Shown here: piece after piece, positions 8,422 to 17,084 of the stretch
Position numbering within the stretch: the first letter of the stretch is position 1
Layout: each line of letters begins with the position of its first letter
NCBI GenBank assembly: GCA_900316805.1
Contig: ONEJ01000027.1
Location: 1-41,978, forward strand
DNA length: 41,978 nt
Direction: 5' to 3'
Origin: an uncultured Lachnospiraceae bacterium
GTDB lineage: Bacteria > Bacillota > Clostridia > Lachnospirales > Lachnospiraceae
Position numbers and translations under genes: made by a program
Notes under the pieces: model-generated
Seen by the model: only the letters and a program-made list of their open reading frames with translations
Databases searched by the model: none
Told to the model about the DNA's origin: nothing

Positions 8422-8615
8422 GTAATCCTCCACATTCTATCGATTCTAACAGGACCTATCCTATCTATCTTGCGTAATGAATCTCGCGGTAGCAATCGTA
8501 ACATTTTTTCCACAAAAAGTCCATGTTTTTCCGCAAATACAATGTCATTGCCCTAGTTTAGAAAGATTTTATAATTCCCGCAGCCCTTGATTTTACTTGT
8601 TTTTTCCGTGTTTTG

Positions 8616-8642
8616 TTAGCACTCAACGTTATAGAGTGCTGA
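8616..8642 (+). promoter_or_regulatory. CIRCE operator (HrcA binding site)
   Basis: TTAGCACTC, nine bases, then GAGTGCTGA: this is the CIRCE inverted repeat with two differences at the distal end of the right arm. It sits just before the -35 hexamer of htpG, so the HrcA repressor would block transcription when not titrated by heat stress. The heat-shock role follows from known CIRCE function. Confidence 0.9.
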
Positions 8643-8649
8643 TTTTTTG

Positions 8650-8678
8650 TTGACTTTTCCTTTTAATGGATTTATCAT
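8650..8678 (+). promoter_or_regulatory. Sigma-A promoter of htpG
   Basis: TTGACT (8650-8655) and TATCAT (8673-8678) are spaced by 17 bases directly downstream of CIRCE. Confidence 0.65.
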
Positions 8679-8724
8679 TATTTATAGTAAAAAACAAGGA
8701 AAAATAATAAGGAGATGCAAAGCT

Positions 8725-10839
8725 ATGGCAAATAAACACGGAAATTTATCTATTGACAGTGACAACCTGTTTCCAATTATTAAGAAATGGTTATATTCTG
8801 ACCACGATATTTTCTATCGTGAGCTGATTTCCAACGGCTGTGACGCCATCACCAAATTGAAAAAACTGGATATGATGGGAGAATACTCACTTCCCGCCGA
8901 TTATAAGCCAAAGATTCAGGTCATCGTTAACCCGGAGGAGAAAACCCTGAAATTTATCGATAACGGACTTGGAATGACTGCCGATGAGGTGGAGGAATAC
9001 ATCAACCGGATCGCTTTTTCCGGTGCTACGGATTTCATCGAGAAGTACAAGGACAAATCCAATGATGACCAGATTATCGGCCATTTCGGATTAGGCTTCT
9101 ACTCTGCTTTCATGGTGGCAGATGAGGTAACCATCGATACTCTTTCTTATAAAGAAGGTGCCACACCGGTTCACTGGTCCTGCGACGGCGGTACGGAGTT
9201 CGATATGGTAGACGGCGACATGGATGATGTGGGAACCGAGATTACCCTTTACTTAAATGAGGATTGCCTGGAGTTCGCCAACGAGTACCGGGCAAGAGAG
9301 ATCATCGAAAAGTACTGCTCTTTCATGCCAACAGCAATCTACTTATCCAAGGCCAACGCTCCTGAAGAGTACGAGACCATCGACAAAGAGGATAAGTTAG
9401 ACACCGACACCGTCATCGAAGAGATCCACGAAGAAGCCAAGACTGAGGAGAAGGAAAACGAAAACGGCGAAAAGGAGATTGTTGAGGTTTCTCCGGCTAA
9501 GGACAAATTAAAAATCGTAAAGCGTCCGGTACCTCTCAACGATACCACCCCACTGTGGACCAAAAATCCAAGTGAGTGCACCGACGAGGAATACAAGGAA
9601 TTTTACCGTAAGGTATTTATGGATTACAAGGAGCCTCTGTTCTGGATCCATCTGAACATGGATTATCCTTTCAATTTAAAGGGTATCCTGTACTTCCCGA
9701 AGATCAACACCGAGTACGACTCCATCGAAGGAACCATCAAGCTGTACAACAACCAGGTATTTATCGCAGACAATATCAAGGAGGTCATTCCTGAGTTCTT
9801 AATGCTCTTAAAGGGTGTCATCGACTGTCCGGATCTGCCGCTTAACGTATCCCGTTCTGCACTTCAGAACGATGGATTTGTCAAGAAAATTTCCGAGTAC
9901 ATTACCAAGAAGGTTGCTGACAAGCTCATCGGTATGTGCAAGACCGACAAGGAATCCTACGAGAAATACTGGGATGACATCAGCCCATTCATCAAGTTCG
10001 GCTGCTTAAAGGATACTAAATTCTGCGACAAGATGAATGATTATATCCTGTTTAAAGATATCAATGACAAGTACCAGACCCTTCCGGAGCTGTTAGTACC
10101 GGTTGAGGAGGAAAACACAGAAGAAGCTGCTGACACAACGGATGACGCTGCAGCAGAGACGGAATCCACAGAGGGAACTGCAGAATCTGCAGAAGAAAAA
10201 ACCGATACCTCCGAACCGGAAGAGGAAAAGGAACCGGAAAAGAGCACCATCTACTACGTCACCGACAAGGTACAGCAGGGTCAGTACATTTCCATGTTCA
10301 AAGAACAGGGAATGAATGCGGTCATTCTTGACCACAACATCGATACCTCTTTTATCAGCCAGTTAGAGCAGCGCAACGAGCATTACCAGTTCAAGCGCAT
10401 TGATGCGGATGTCACCGATGCACTGAAATCTGAGGATGCCGGTGATCTGACAGAGGCCACCAACACCTTGTCCGAAGTATTCAAGAAAACTTTGAACAAC
10501 GATAAGCTGACCGTTCAGGCAGAAGCTTTAAAGAACGCAGACGTTGCCTCCATTCTCACCCTTTCCGAGCAGGGAAGACGTATGCAGGATATGATGAAGA
10601 TGTACTCCATGGGCGGCGGTATGGATGCGAATATGTTTGCCGCTGACCAGACACTGACCTTAAATATCAACAACCCATTGGTAAAATACATCTTAGATAA
10701 CAAGGATTCTGAGCATGTGCCAATGTTTACCGAACAGTTATATGATCTGGCACTGCTTGCCAACCAGCCTCTGTCACCGGATGCAATGACAAAATTTGTT
10801 AAGAGAAGCAACGACATCATGCTTCTGCTGACGAAATAA
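8725..10839 (+). CDS. htpG: Molecular chaperone HtpG (Hsp90) with acidic insertions
   Basis: This 704-residue protein is a cytosolic Hsp90 ATPase that remodels client proteins. The GHKL ATP site is clear: YRELISNGCDA, DNGLGM and IGHFGLGFYSAFMVAD. The middle domain (PLWTKNPSECTDEEYKEFY; RSALQNDG) and C-terminal dimerisation domain follow. The family is usually about 620-640 residues; the extra length comes from a charged stretch after the ATPase domain (E/K-rich, near residues 235-265) and a strongly acidic, Ala/Thr/Ser-rich stretch of about 50 residues near 490-540, just before STIYYVTD. Bacterial Hsp90s generally lack the long charged linker found in eukaryotes. The ATG at 8725 follows AAGGAG; an in-frame TTG at 8647 would fall in the promoter. 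Regulation is by CIRCE. Confidence 0.96.
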   Translation: MANKHGNLSIDSDNLFPIIKKWLYSDHDIFYRELISNGCDAITKLKKLDMMGEYSLPADYKPKIQVIVNPEEKTLKFIDNGLGMTADEVEEYINRIAFSGATDFIEKYKDKSNDDQIIGHFGLGFYSAFMVADEVTIDTLSYKEGATPVHWSCDGGTEFDMVDGDMDDVGTEITLYLNEDCLEFANEYRAREIIEKYCSFMPTAIYLSKANAPEEYETIDKEDKLDTDTVIEEIHEEAKTEEKENENGEKEIVEVSPAKDKLKIVKRPVPLNDTTPLWTKNPSECTDEEYKEFYRKVFMDYKEPLFWIHLNMDYPFNLKGILYFPKINTEYDSIEGTIKLYNNQVFIADNIKEVIPEFLMLLKGVIDCPDLPLNVSRSALQNDGFVKKISEYITKKVADKLIGMCKTDKESYEKYWDDISPFIKFGCLKDTKFCDKMNDYILFKDINDKYQTLPELLVPVEEENTEEAADTTDDAAAETESTEGTAESAEEKTDTSEPEEEKEPEKSTIYYVTDKVQQGQYISMFKEQGMNAVILDHNIDTSFISQLEQRNEHYQFKRIDADVTDALKSEDAGDLTEATNTLSEVFKKTLNNDKLTVQAEALKNADVASILTLSEQGRRMQDMMKMYSMGGGMDANMFAADQTLTLNINNPLVKYILDNKDSEHVPMFTEQLYDLALLANQPLSPDAMTKFVKRSNDIMLLLTK

Positions 10840-10883
10840 CATGGAGGTTTGGTTCTCAGGAAAATGATATAAAATCAGGGATT

Positions 10884-10918
10884 AAAAAACAGGGAGAAAT
10901 CAATTCTCCCTGTTTTTG
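10884..10918. terminator. Bidirectional terminator between htpG and the PAP2 gene
   Basis: ACAGGGAGAA pairs with TTCTCCCTGT around a short loop, with a run of A before and T after. It can end both htpG and the convergent operon whose last gene is the PAP2 gene. Confidence 0.85.
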
Positions 10919-11030
10919 TTACTAATGATTCATATTCTCTCTGCATGCAGTCCTTCCACACATGTCCCTTCTGCATATATGCATTCCGAATATATCCCTC
11001 CCGTAAACATTTGCAAAACAGCAGGACATC

Positions 11031-11540
11031 TCACGCTTTCCTGCTGTACACATAATGCACAAGCATCCCACAGACACTTCCAACGATCACGCCCGCAAAC
11101 ACATCCGTTGGAAAATGAACAAACAGATACATTCTGGAAAAGGCGATAGCCGATGCCAGAATCACCGCAGGAATTCCCAGCATTCTGTCATTACATAAAA
11201 GCGTCACTGCTGCCGCAAATCCGTTCACCGTATGCCCGGAGGGAAAAGAATAATCCTTCGGATTCTTAATTAAAAGCTCTACTTCCGGATCAATCCAGCA
11301 GGGTCTGTCCCGGGCCACCAGATTCTTTATGATCAGGTTGGCCAAAATGAAAGCAACCGCGATGGTGATAAGCATCTGTATGCCGGTTTTCCGGTATTTT
11401 TTCATTGCAAGAAACACGAGAGAAAGTATCATCCAGAAGATTCCCGCATTTCCCAATGCTGACAGACAGACCATGATTTCATCCAGCAATGGTCCATGTA
11501 GTTCCTGCAGTCCATAAAGCCAGTCAAATTCCCATGCCAT
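11031..11540 (-). CDS. PAP2 family membrane phosphatase
   Basis: This 169-residue protein carries all three motifs of the PAP2/BacA-like acid phosphatase family: KNLVARDRP, YSFPSGHT and SRMYLFVHFPTDV, with the catalytic histidines in PSGH and HFPTD. Several membrane helices surround them. Such enzymes dephosphorylate undecaprenyl pyrophosphate or phospholipid phosphates on the outer face of the membrane. I place the start at 11540 because GGAGG lies ten bases upstream; the ATG at 11570 has no such site and would overlap the upstream gene more. The chosen start still overlaps the lipoprotein gene by 17 bases, implying coupling. The exact lipid substrate is not known. Confidence 0.88.
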   Translation of the reverse strand: MAWEFDWLYGLQELHGPLLDEIMVCLSALGNAGIFWMILSLVFLAMKKYRKTGIQMLITIAVAFILANLIIKNLVARDRPCWIDPEVELLIKNPKDYSFPSGHTVNGFAAAVTLLCNDRMLGIPAVILASAIAFSRMYLFVHFPTDVFAGVIVGSVCGMLVHYVYSRKA

Positions 11541-12546
11541 CTTCTGTATTCCTCCGTAAATACCGGTCATATACCCGGAAAAAGGAATCCGTTTGAATTT
11601 CCTGTGTATCGGAAAGAGAAATCTTATCCCACAGATGATCGTTCATCCGGAAATCAGCCTCATCCACAAATCCCTGGTAGCTGTCCTCAAACTTCTCTTT
11701 TTCCCTGCGGATCCGGATTTTTTCCTTGTTGGACTGGGTCAGCTCCTCCTCAAACTTATTCAGGCATTTCAGGAAATAATACCCATCCTCCGTCTCGATT
11801 CTGCCGGAAAGAGCATCATTATCCAGATTAAAAGCGATGTCCTCGATCTGCTGCGGGTATTCTCCCCTGGCCACGGTCCTTTCTGATTCCCCCGACAGAT
11901 TGTATGTTTCTGCCACGGTTCGAAAGTCCGTCCCTGCCTTCAGTTCTTTCTCCACAGCCGCCGCACTCTTCTCATCCGTCACATAAATCTCCAGCAGACG
12001 GATGACACGGGCTTCGTCGTCACTGACCTCCTCCTGGGTGTTCTCCGTCAGAACCTCATACAGCTTATTGGCCAGCGCATAATCCTCGTAGGCCTGCTGC
12101 ACCTGCTTAAGGCTGATCTCCATAAAGGAAAGCTCCGCTTCCGTCAGCGACTCATAATATTCCTCTGCAGCCTTCCCTGCAAGCTTCTGTTCCTTCTCCG
12201 ACAGTTCTAAACCCTTTTCCTCTGCCAGAAGATCCATGCAGACAATCCGGGAAAGCTCCTGGATCGTCACAGACTTCACATAGGTTTCCAGATCAGCGGT
12301 ATCTGTATTCTCCCAGAGATCCAGCCCATTGGTCCTGCCGTACAGATTCCGGTAATTGCAAAGATACAGCTTCGCGATTTCCACCGGATATTTCTCATCA
12401 TTGATCTGAAAGACATTCTTATAGCTGGTGAGCTCGTTTTTCTCCACACGGATCTCAAGATTCCCAACCCGGCAGGCTCCCAGCTGCGTAAAGGCACAGC
12501 AAAGAAGCAGCGCTGCCCCAATGATTTTTCCCCGTTTACTATGCAT
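11524..12546 (-). CDS. Lipoprotein with parvulin-like (PrsA/SurA-type) foldase domain
   Basis: The 340-residue protein starts with a basic n-region and hydrophobic stretch ending in the lipobox LGAC (cysteine at residue 25), so it should be a membrane-anchored lipoprotein outside the cell. A helical SurA_N-like region spans residues ~50-165. A PpiC/parvulin-like segment follows (~180-265; RLLEIYVTDEKSAAAVEKELKAGTDFRTVAETYN and IETEDGYYFLKCLNKF), then a C-terminal helix. PrsA-like proteins fold secreted proteins by prolyl isomerisation. The segment is shorter and less conserved than in PrsA, so catalytic activity is uncertain. The gene is three bases after the 87-residue gene and overlaps the PAP2 gene. 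Confidence 0.8.
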   Translation of the reverse strand: MHSKRGKIIGAALLLCCAFTQLGACRVGNLEIRVEKNELTSYKNVFQINDEKYPVEIAKLYLCNYRNLYGRTNGLDLWENTDTADLETYVKSVTIQELSRIVCMDLLAEEKGLELSEKEQKLAGKAAEEYYESLTEAELSFMEISLKQVQQAYEDYALANKLYEVLTENTQEEVSDDEARVIRLLEIYVTDEKSAAAVEKELKAGTDFRTVAETYNLSGESERTVARGEYPQQIEDIAFNLDNDALSGRIETEDGYYFLKCLNKFEEELTQSNKEKIRIRREKEKFEDSYQGFVDEADFRMNDHLWDKISLSDTQEIQTDSFFRVYDRYLRRNTEDGMGI

Positions 12547-12549
12547 CCC

Positions 12550-12813
12550 TTATCCTTCCACAATCAGAAAACGTCCATCTCCTACCGCGAAAACCTCACA
12601 GGCCTCCAGCAGTTCCTCATCGCTCATCCCCGCTGCGTCCATCCCGGCCTCATCAAAGTACTCCCTGACCTGCCCAAGATTCTTCACCACTACGGCCATA
12701 CAATCCTCCAGAAAGGCCTCTGCTTCCTCCATGGTATCTGCAACATTCTCCGGAAAAAGCTGTCCCTGCTTCTCTAAAAAGCAGGAGAGAACCTTGTCAT
12801 CATATTCTCCCAT
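12550..12813 (-). CDS. Conserved-looking small acidic protein of unknown function
   Basis: An 87-residue acidic, helical protein (ADTMEEAEAFLEDCMAVVVKN; MSDEELLEACEVFAVGDGRFLIVEG). It has a clear AGGAGG site nine bases before the ATG and sits between maf and the lipoprotein gene with gaps of 51 and 3 bases, which supports its being real. I do not recognise a family. The position suggests a cytoplasmic helper of the neighbouring gene products, but nothing in the sequence proves this. Confidence 0.7.
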   Translation of the reverse strand: MGEYDDKVLSCFLEKQGQLFPENVADTMEEAEAFLEDCMAVVVKNLGQVREYFDEAGMDAAGMSDEELLEACEVFAVGDGRFLIVEG

Positions 12814-12864
12814 CCCTTATTTCCTCCTATTATGGCTTTTACTCATAGACACATTATAATACAC

Positions 12865-13482
12865 TCAATAGGGAAATCCAAGCTTTTTCAGTTCCTGACA
12901 AAGCCTTGCCACCGGAAGTCCCACCACATTGTTGTAATCGCCGCAGATTCCTTTCACGTAAGCTGCAAAGGGTCCCTGAATCCCGTAACTGCCGGCCTTG
13001 TCCATAGGATCCCCGCTGGCTGCGTAGGTATCAATTTCCTTTTCTGACAAGGGATAAAACTCCACCCTGGTTTCTTCGTAAAAGGAATACTGCCCGCACC
13101 GGCCTTCCCTGTCCATGAAAATAAAAGTCACACCGGTAAAGACACTGTGGGTATTGCCGGAAAGCAGAAAAAGCATCCTTTTTGCATCTGCCTCATCCTT
13201 GGGTTTCCCCAGAATCTGCCCCTCATAAGCCACCACGGTATCCGCCCCGATCACAAGGATATCCTGGGGTGTCACCAGCTCGGGGTGTTTTTCGTTATAA
13301 GAAAGGATCCCGGCTGCCACCTCCTTTGCCTTCTGGGCAGACAATTCCTGCACCACCTGATCCGGCTTACCGGCGGTGATGACTTCCTCCCCTCTGGCTG
13401 GGCAGATCTCAAACTCAATTCCCACCTGTTCCAAAAGCTCCTTACGTCTCGGGGACGCAGATGACAGCACGATTCGACTCAT
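12865..13482 (-). CDS. maf: Maf-like nucleoside triphosphate pyrophosphatase
   Basis: The 205-residue protein has the Maf signature at its start (VLSSASPRRKELLEQVG) with further family residues in QELSAQKAKEVAAG, VIGADTVVAYEGQILGKPKDEADAKRML and GSYGIQGPFA. Maf proteins hydrolyse canonical or modified dTTP/UTP/CTP and are linked to housecleaning of the nucleotide pool and to control of septum formation. An AAGGAGG site precedes the ATG. It overlaps the 3' end of addA by four bases (ATGA), so repair and pool sanitation are coupled here. Confidence 0.95.
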   Translation of the reverse strand: MSRIVLSSASPRRKELLEQVGIEFEICPARGEEVITAGKPDQVVQELSAQKAKEVAAGILSYNEKHPELVTPQDILVIGADTVVAYEGQILGKPKDEADAKRMLFLLSGNTHSVFTGVTFIFMDREGRCGQYSFYEETRVEFYPLSEKEIDTYAASGDPMDKAGSYGIQGPFAAYVKGICGDYNNVVGLPVARLCQELKKLGFPY

Positions 13483-16400
13483 AATTTCACGACCTCCTTC
13501 AGGTGGAAGGAATAGATCAATCTTTCCTCCACCGTTATCTTACGCTCCTTCGTGGAAAAAATCCGGCACAGGGCTTCCCCATACAGCTGCAGCTGTGTCT
13601 GGTATCGAAGCTTAAGTTCCTCTCCCCGGGTAACCCGGTCGGTCTTATAATCCAGCACCACAATGGAATCCCCCTCGATCCAGAATACATCGATGATTCC
13701 CTGCACCAGTACCCCGTCATGCTCCATGACAAAGGGCTTTTCCCGGTAAAGCTGGCTCCTTTCGGCGGCAGCCGCCATCCGCGCCGCCACCGGATCCCTG
13801 ACAAAGGCCTCGATCATTGCCGGATACACCAGCCCAGAGGATGCTTCATCCAGTTCTCCCTGCGACAGCATGCGTGAAAGCTCTTTCTTTACAAATTCTT
13901 TTACTTCCCCCGGACTGCTTGGATCCAGCGATGCCAGCCCGCCAAAATCAAGGCACTCCATCACCCGGTGTACGGCAGTTCCCCGCAGTGCTCCCGGACT
14001 TACGCCCTGATTATCCGAATTCGCAGACTTCTCCTGCCCGGACAATACAAAGGAAGGCAGACAGGGTTCCCTGTCGTTTTTCAAAAACTCCGGAATCTCC
14101 GCTTCTTTCTCCTGACGGTCAAAGGCCAGCACCATGGAGGCATGCTTTATTTCCGACACGGAATATTTGCTTTTGCGCTGCAATTCCTCACGGTAGGGAT
14201 ACTGGTAGGAAAAAAGTTCCCTGTACTGTCCCACCTTTTCCTCATCTGCCTGTTCCACCAGCGCCATGAGTTCCCCATATTCCAGCCGTTCCTTCACCAG
14301 TTTCTTTGTGATTTCCCCTGCAAGTCCACCGGGATCCACCGTTTCAATGGTGTATTTCTCCGGGTAGGAAAGCATGGCCGGAAGAATCCAGTCCAGATAA
14401 CAGGACGCTCCCACCCGCTGTCTGTAGCTGATGGGCGCAAAAGCCGTAACATTTCCGGTATAGCCGGAAAGGGTCTTAGACAGATCAGCAATACTGCCGG
14501 TCAGAATCAGTTTCTCTTTCGCTCTGGTCATGGCAACGTAGAGGATCCGAAGCTCCTCCCCCAGATTTTCCCGCCGCAGCCGGTCAGCGATTTCTGTGCG
14601 CACAATACAGTTTTTCCGCACCTTAGGACGGCCGGAAATCTCCGCAAAGCCCATCCCCAGATCCGAATGCACCACCAGCATTGCATTGGATTCCGTCCGG
14701 TTAAACCGCTTGGAAAGGCCGGACACAAACACCACCGGAAATTCCAATCCCTTGCTCTTATGAATGGTCATGAGCCGCACTACATCCGCATTTTCGCTGG
14801 TGGAATCTGCCTCACCGAAATCGATCTCATAGGTCTGCAGCGCCTCAATGTAGCGCACAAAGTGAAAAAGGCCCCGGTAGCTGGTTTTCTCGAAATCCAC
14901 AGCCTTTTCCACCAGCATGGCCAGGTTCGCCCCCCGGCGTTCTCCCGCCGGAAGAGCCTTCGCATAATTGCCGTACCCGGTCTCCTCCAGAATTTTTAAG
15001 ATCAGCTCATGAACCGGCAGTTCTCTGGCCTCCCGAAGTCTGGTGTAAACCTCATAAAAGTCATGAAGCAGCCCTTCCTCCTGCTGTCTCATCCGGGACA
15101 GGGCAGCCTCCGCAAAAGTATGCTCCTTATCATCCACCCGGATCTGGGCCAGTTCCTCATCATCCAGCCCCGCCATGGGAGATTTTAACACCGCCGCCAT
15201 GGGGATATCCTGATAGGGATTATCCAGAATCCGAAGCATATTTAACACCGTCTGCACCTCAATGGCTGAAAAATAGCCGGTGGCAGACTCCACATAGGCG
15301 GGAATCCCGTGTTCTGACAAAATCCCTGCAAATTCCGTCCCCCAGTCCCTCAGGCTTCGGAAAAGAATCACGATATCGGAATACCGAAGGGGGCGAAGCT
15401 GTCCGCTTTCCTTATCCTTGACCTTTGTCTTTTCCATAAGCTTCTCAATCCTGGCAGCCACCATGTGAGCCTCCAGCTGGCGGCTGCTTTTGTTATTTTC
15501 CTCTGCCAGCAGCTCATCTGCGGTATCCAGAAGTAAAAGCTCCGCCTCCATCCCCGGATTTTCGGGATACTCTCCCCCGCCGTGCAGGGCAGCATCCTGA
15601 TCATAGGCTACCCGGCCCAGATCCGGGCTCATGATCTTGTAGAAAATATCATTGCAGAAGTTCAGCACCTGACTGCGGCTTCTGAAATTCTCGTGCAGGT
15701 CGATCCGCTGCCGGACACCGGCCTCGGTGGAAAAGGCGCCATATTTTTCCATAAAAAGTTCCGGTCTCGCCAGCCGGAACCGGTAGATGCTCTGCTTCAC
15801 ATCCCCCACCATGAACCGGTTATGGCCTCCCTCCTCTTCTCTGGATACAGCCTTTAGGATTTCTTCCTGCACCTGATTGCTGTCCTGGTACTCGTCGATC
15901 ATGATCTCGGCAAAATGCTCCCGGAACTCCCCGGCAGCGGGACGGCATTTTCTTGTCTTCTCATCCACCAGAATATTCAGGGCAAAGTGCTCAATATCCG
16001 AAAAATCCACGATGCGCTTTTTGCGCTTGGCCCGGTCCATGGCATCCGTATAGGAAAGCGCCAGATGCACCAGTTCTTCTGCCACCGGTGAAAGACGCTT
16101 CAGCTGTTCAAGAAGTTCCTCCACACTGCCGGTAAAGTACTCCTTTTTCAGCTCCCCCAGTTCCTTTTTGATTCCGCTCCTGCCATCCTGGACCGCGGCC
16201 TTCTTGCCCCCGTCTCCCGTAAATTTGCGGATGGCGGAAAGGTTCTTGAAATTCAGATTCTGGAAAAATTCGTTCATGGCAGCAAAATCCGTGATCTCTT
16301 CTGCTTTTTTCAGCTGCTTAAGATCCTGCTGCAGGGTTTCTGCATAGGCGTTGGGACCGTCTGTAGCCAGTGCCAGCTGAAGAAGTTCTTCCTCCTGCCT

Positions 16401-17078
16401 TGCGGCATCAAGAAGCAGAAGCCGGCAGTGCTCCGCGATATCCTGAAGGATCGGCGTCTTCTCCAGTTCCTCTGTGGAAGCAACCCGGTAGGGATCCATA
16501 AGCCCCCTCAGCCATTCTCTGGGCCAGGGACTGCTGAGAGAAAAATGGTACAGTTTTAATACCATATCCTTCACGGCCCGGTCGCTTCTCTTACCGGCGT
16601 AGGTGTCCACCAGCTTTAAAAAGCTTTCTCTTTCTTCCCTGTAGTTTTCCTCAAATACCGCAGACAATACATCTTGCTCCAAAAGCTTCATTTCCCCTTC
16701 ATCGGCAATACGGAAATTGGGGTCTAAGCCGATATCTTCAAAATGATTCCGCACCACAAAAAGGCAGAAGCTGTCGATGGTGGTGATCATGGCATGATGT
16801 ACCAGAGCGGACTGTCTTCTTAGGTGGGTATTTTCCGGCTGTTCCTCGCAGAGCTTACCCACAGCAGCACCAACTCTCTCACGCATTTCTGCCGCCGCTG
16901 CTCTGGTGAAGGTTACCACCAGAAGCTGGTCAATATCCAAAGGCGGTTCATCCCTTGTGATACGGCTGATGATCCGCTCTACGAGAACCGCTGTTTTTCC
17001 GGAGCCCGCCGCTGCGGACACCAGCAAATCCCTGTCTCTCAAATCAATTACACTCTGCTGTTCCTTCGTCCACTTCAT
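13479..17078 (-). CDS. addA: ATP-dependent helicase/nuclease subunit A (AddA)
   Basis: This 1199-residue protein is the AddA subunit of the AddAB helicase-nuclease, the Firmicute counterpart of RecBCD that processes double-strand ends and loads RecA. The UvrD/Rep helicase motifs are in order: Walker A AAAGSGKT (residues ~18-25), motif II MIDEYQDSN, GDVKQSIYRFR, LMTIHKSKGLEFPVVF and LRILYVAMTRAKEKL. The C-terminal RecB-type nuclease is present, with VLDYKTDRV near residue 1150 supplying the catalytic Asp and Lys. Length agrees with the family. A GGGAGG site precedes the start, which lies six bases after the end of addB. Confidence 0.97.
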   Translation of the reverse strand: MKWTKEQQSVIDLRDRDLLVSAAAGSGKTAVLVERIISRITRDEPPLDIDQLLVVTFTRAAAAEMRERVGAAVGKLCEEQPENTHLRRQSALVHHAMITTIDSFCLFVVRNHFEDIGLDPNFRIADEGEMKLLEQDVLSAVFEENYREERESFLKLVDTYAGKRSDRAVKDMVLKLYHFSLSSPWPREWLRGLMDPYRVASTEELEKTPILQDIAEHCRLLLLDAARQEEELLQLALATDGPNAYAETLQQDLKQLKKAEEITDFAAMNEFFQNLNFKNLSAIRKFTGDGGKKAAVQDGRSGIKKELGELKKEYFTGSVEELLEQLKRLSPVAEELVHLALSYTDAMDRAKRKKRIVDFSDIEHFALNILVDEKTRKCRPAAGEFREHFAEIMIDEYQDSNQVQEEILKAVSREEEGGHNRFMVGDVKQSIYRFRLARPELFMEKYGAFSTEAGVRQRIDLHENFRSRSQVLNFCNDIFYKIMSPDLGRVAYDQDAALHGGGEYPENPGMEAELLLLDTADELLAEENNKSSRQLEAHMVAARIEKLMEKTKVKDKESGQLRPLRYSDIVILFRSLRDWGTEFAGILSEHGIPAYVESATGYFSAIEVQTVLNMLRILDNPYQDIPMAAVLKSPMAGLDDEELAQIRVDDKEHTFAEAALSRMRQQEEGLLHDFYEVYTRLREARELPVHELILKILEETGYGNYAKALPAGERRGANLAMLVEKAVDFEKTSYRGLFHFVRYIEALQTYEIDFGEADSTSENADVVRLMTIHKSKGLEFPVVFVSGLSKRFNRTESNAMLVVHSDLGMGFAEISGRPKVRKNCIVRTEIADRLRRENLGEELRILYVAMTRAKEKLILTGSIADLSKTLSGYTGNVTAFAPISYRQRVGASCYLDWILPAMLSYPEKYTIETVDPGGLAGEITKKLVKERLEYGELMALVEQADEEKVGQYRELFSYQYPYREELQRKSKYSVSEIKHASMVLAFDRQEKEAEIPEFLKNDREPCLPSFVLSGQEKSANSDNQGVSPGALRGTAVHRVMECLDFGGLASLDPSSPGEVKEFVKKELSRMLSQGELDEASSGLVYPAMIEAFVRDPVAARMAAAAERSQLYREKPFVMEHDGVLVQGIIDVFWIEGDSIVVLDYKTDRVTRGEELKLRYQTQLQLYGEALCRIFSTKERKITVEERLIYSFHLKEVVKL

Positions 17079-17084
17079 ATGCAG

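Noticed and set aside
13968-14999. 343-codon plus-strand frame inside addA
   Set aside because: addA shows all helicase motifs in the opposite frame; this one is a codon-bias shadow.
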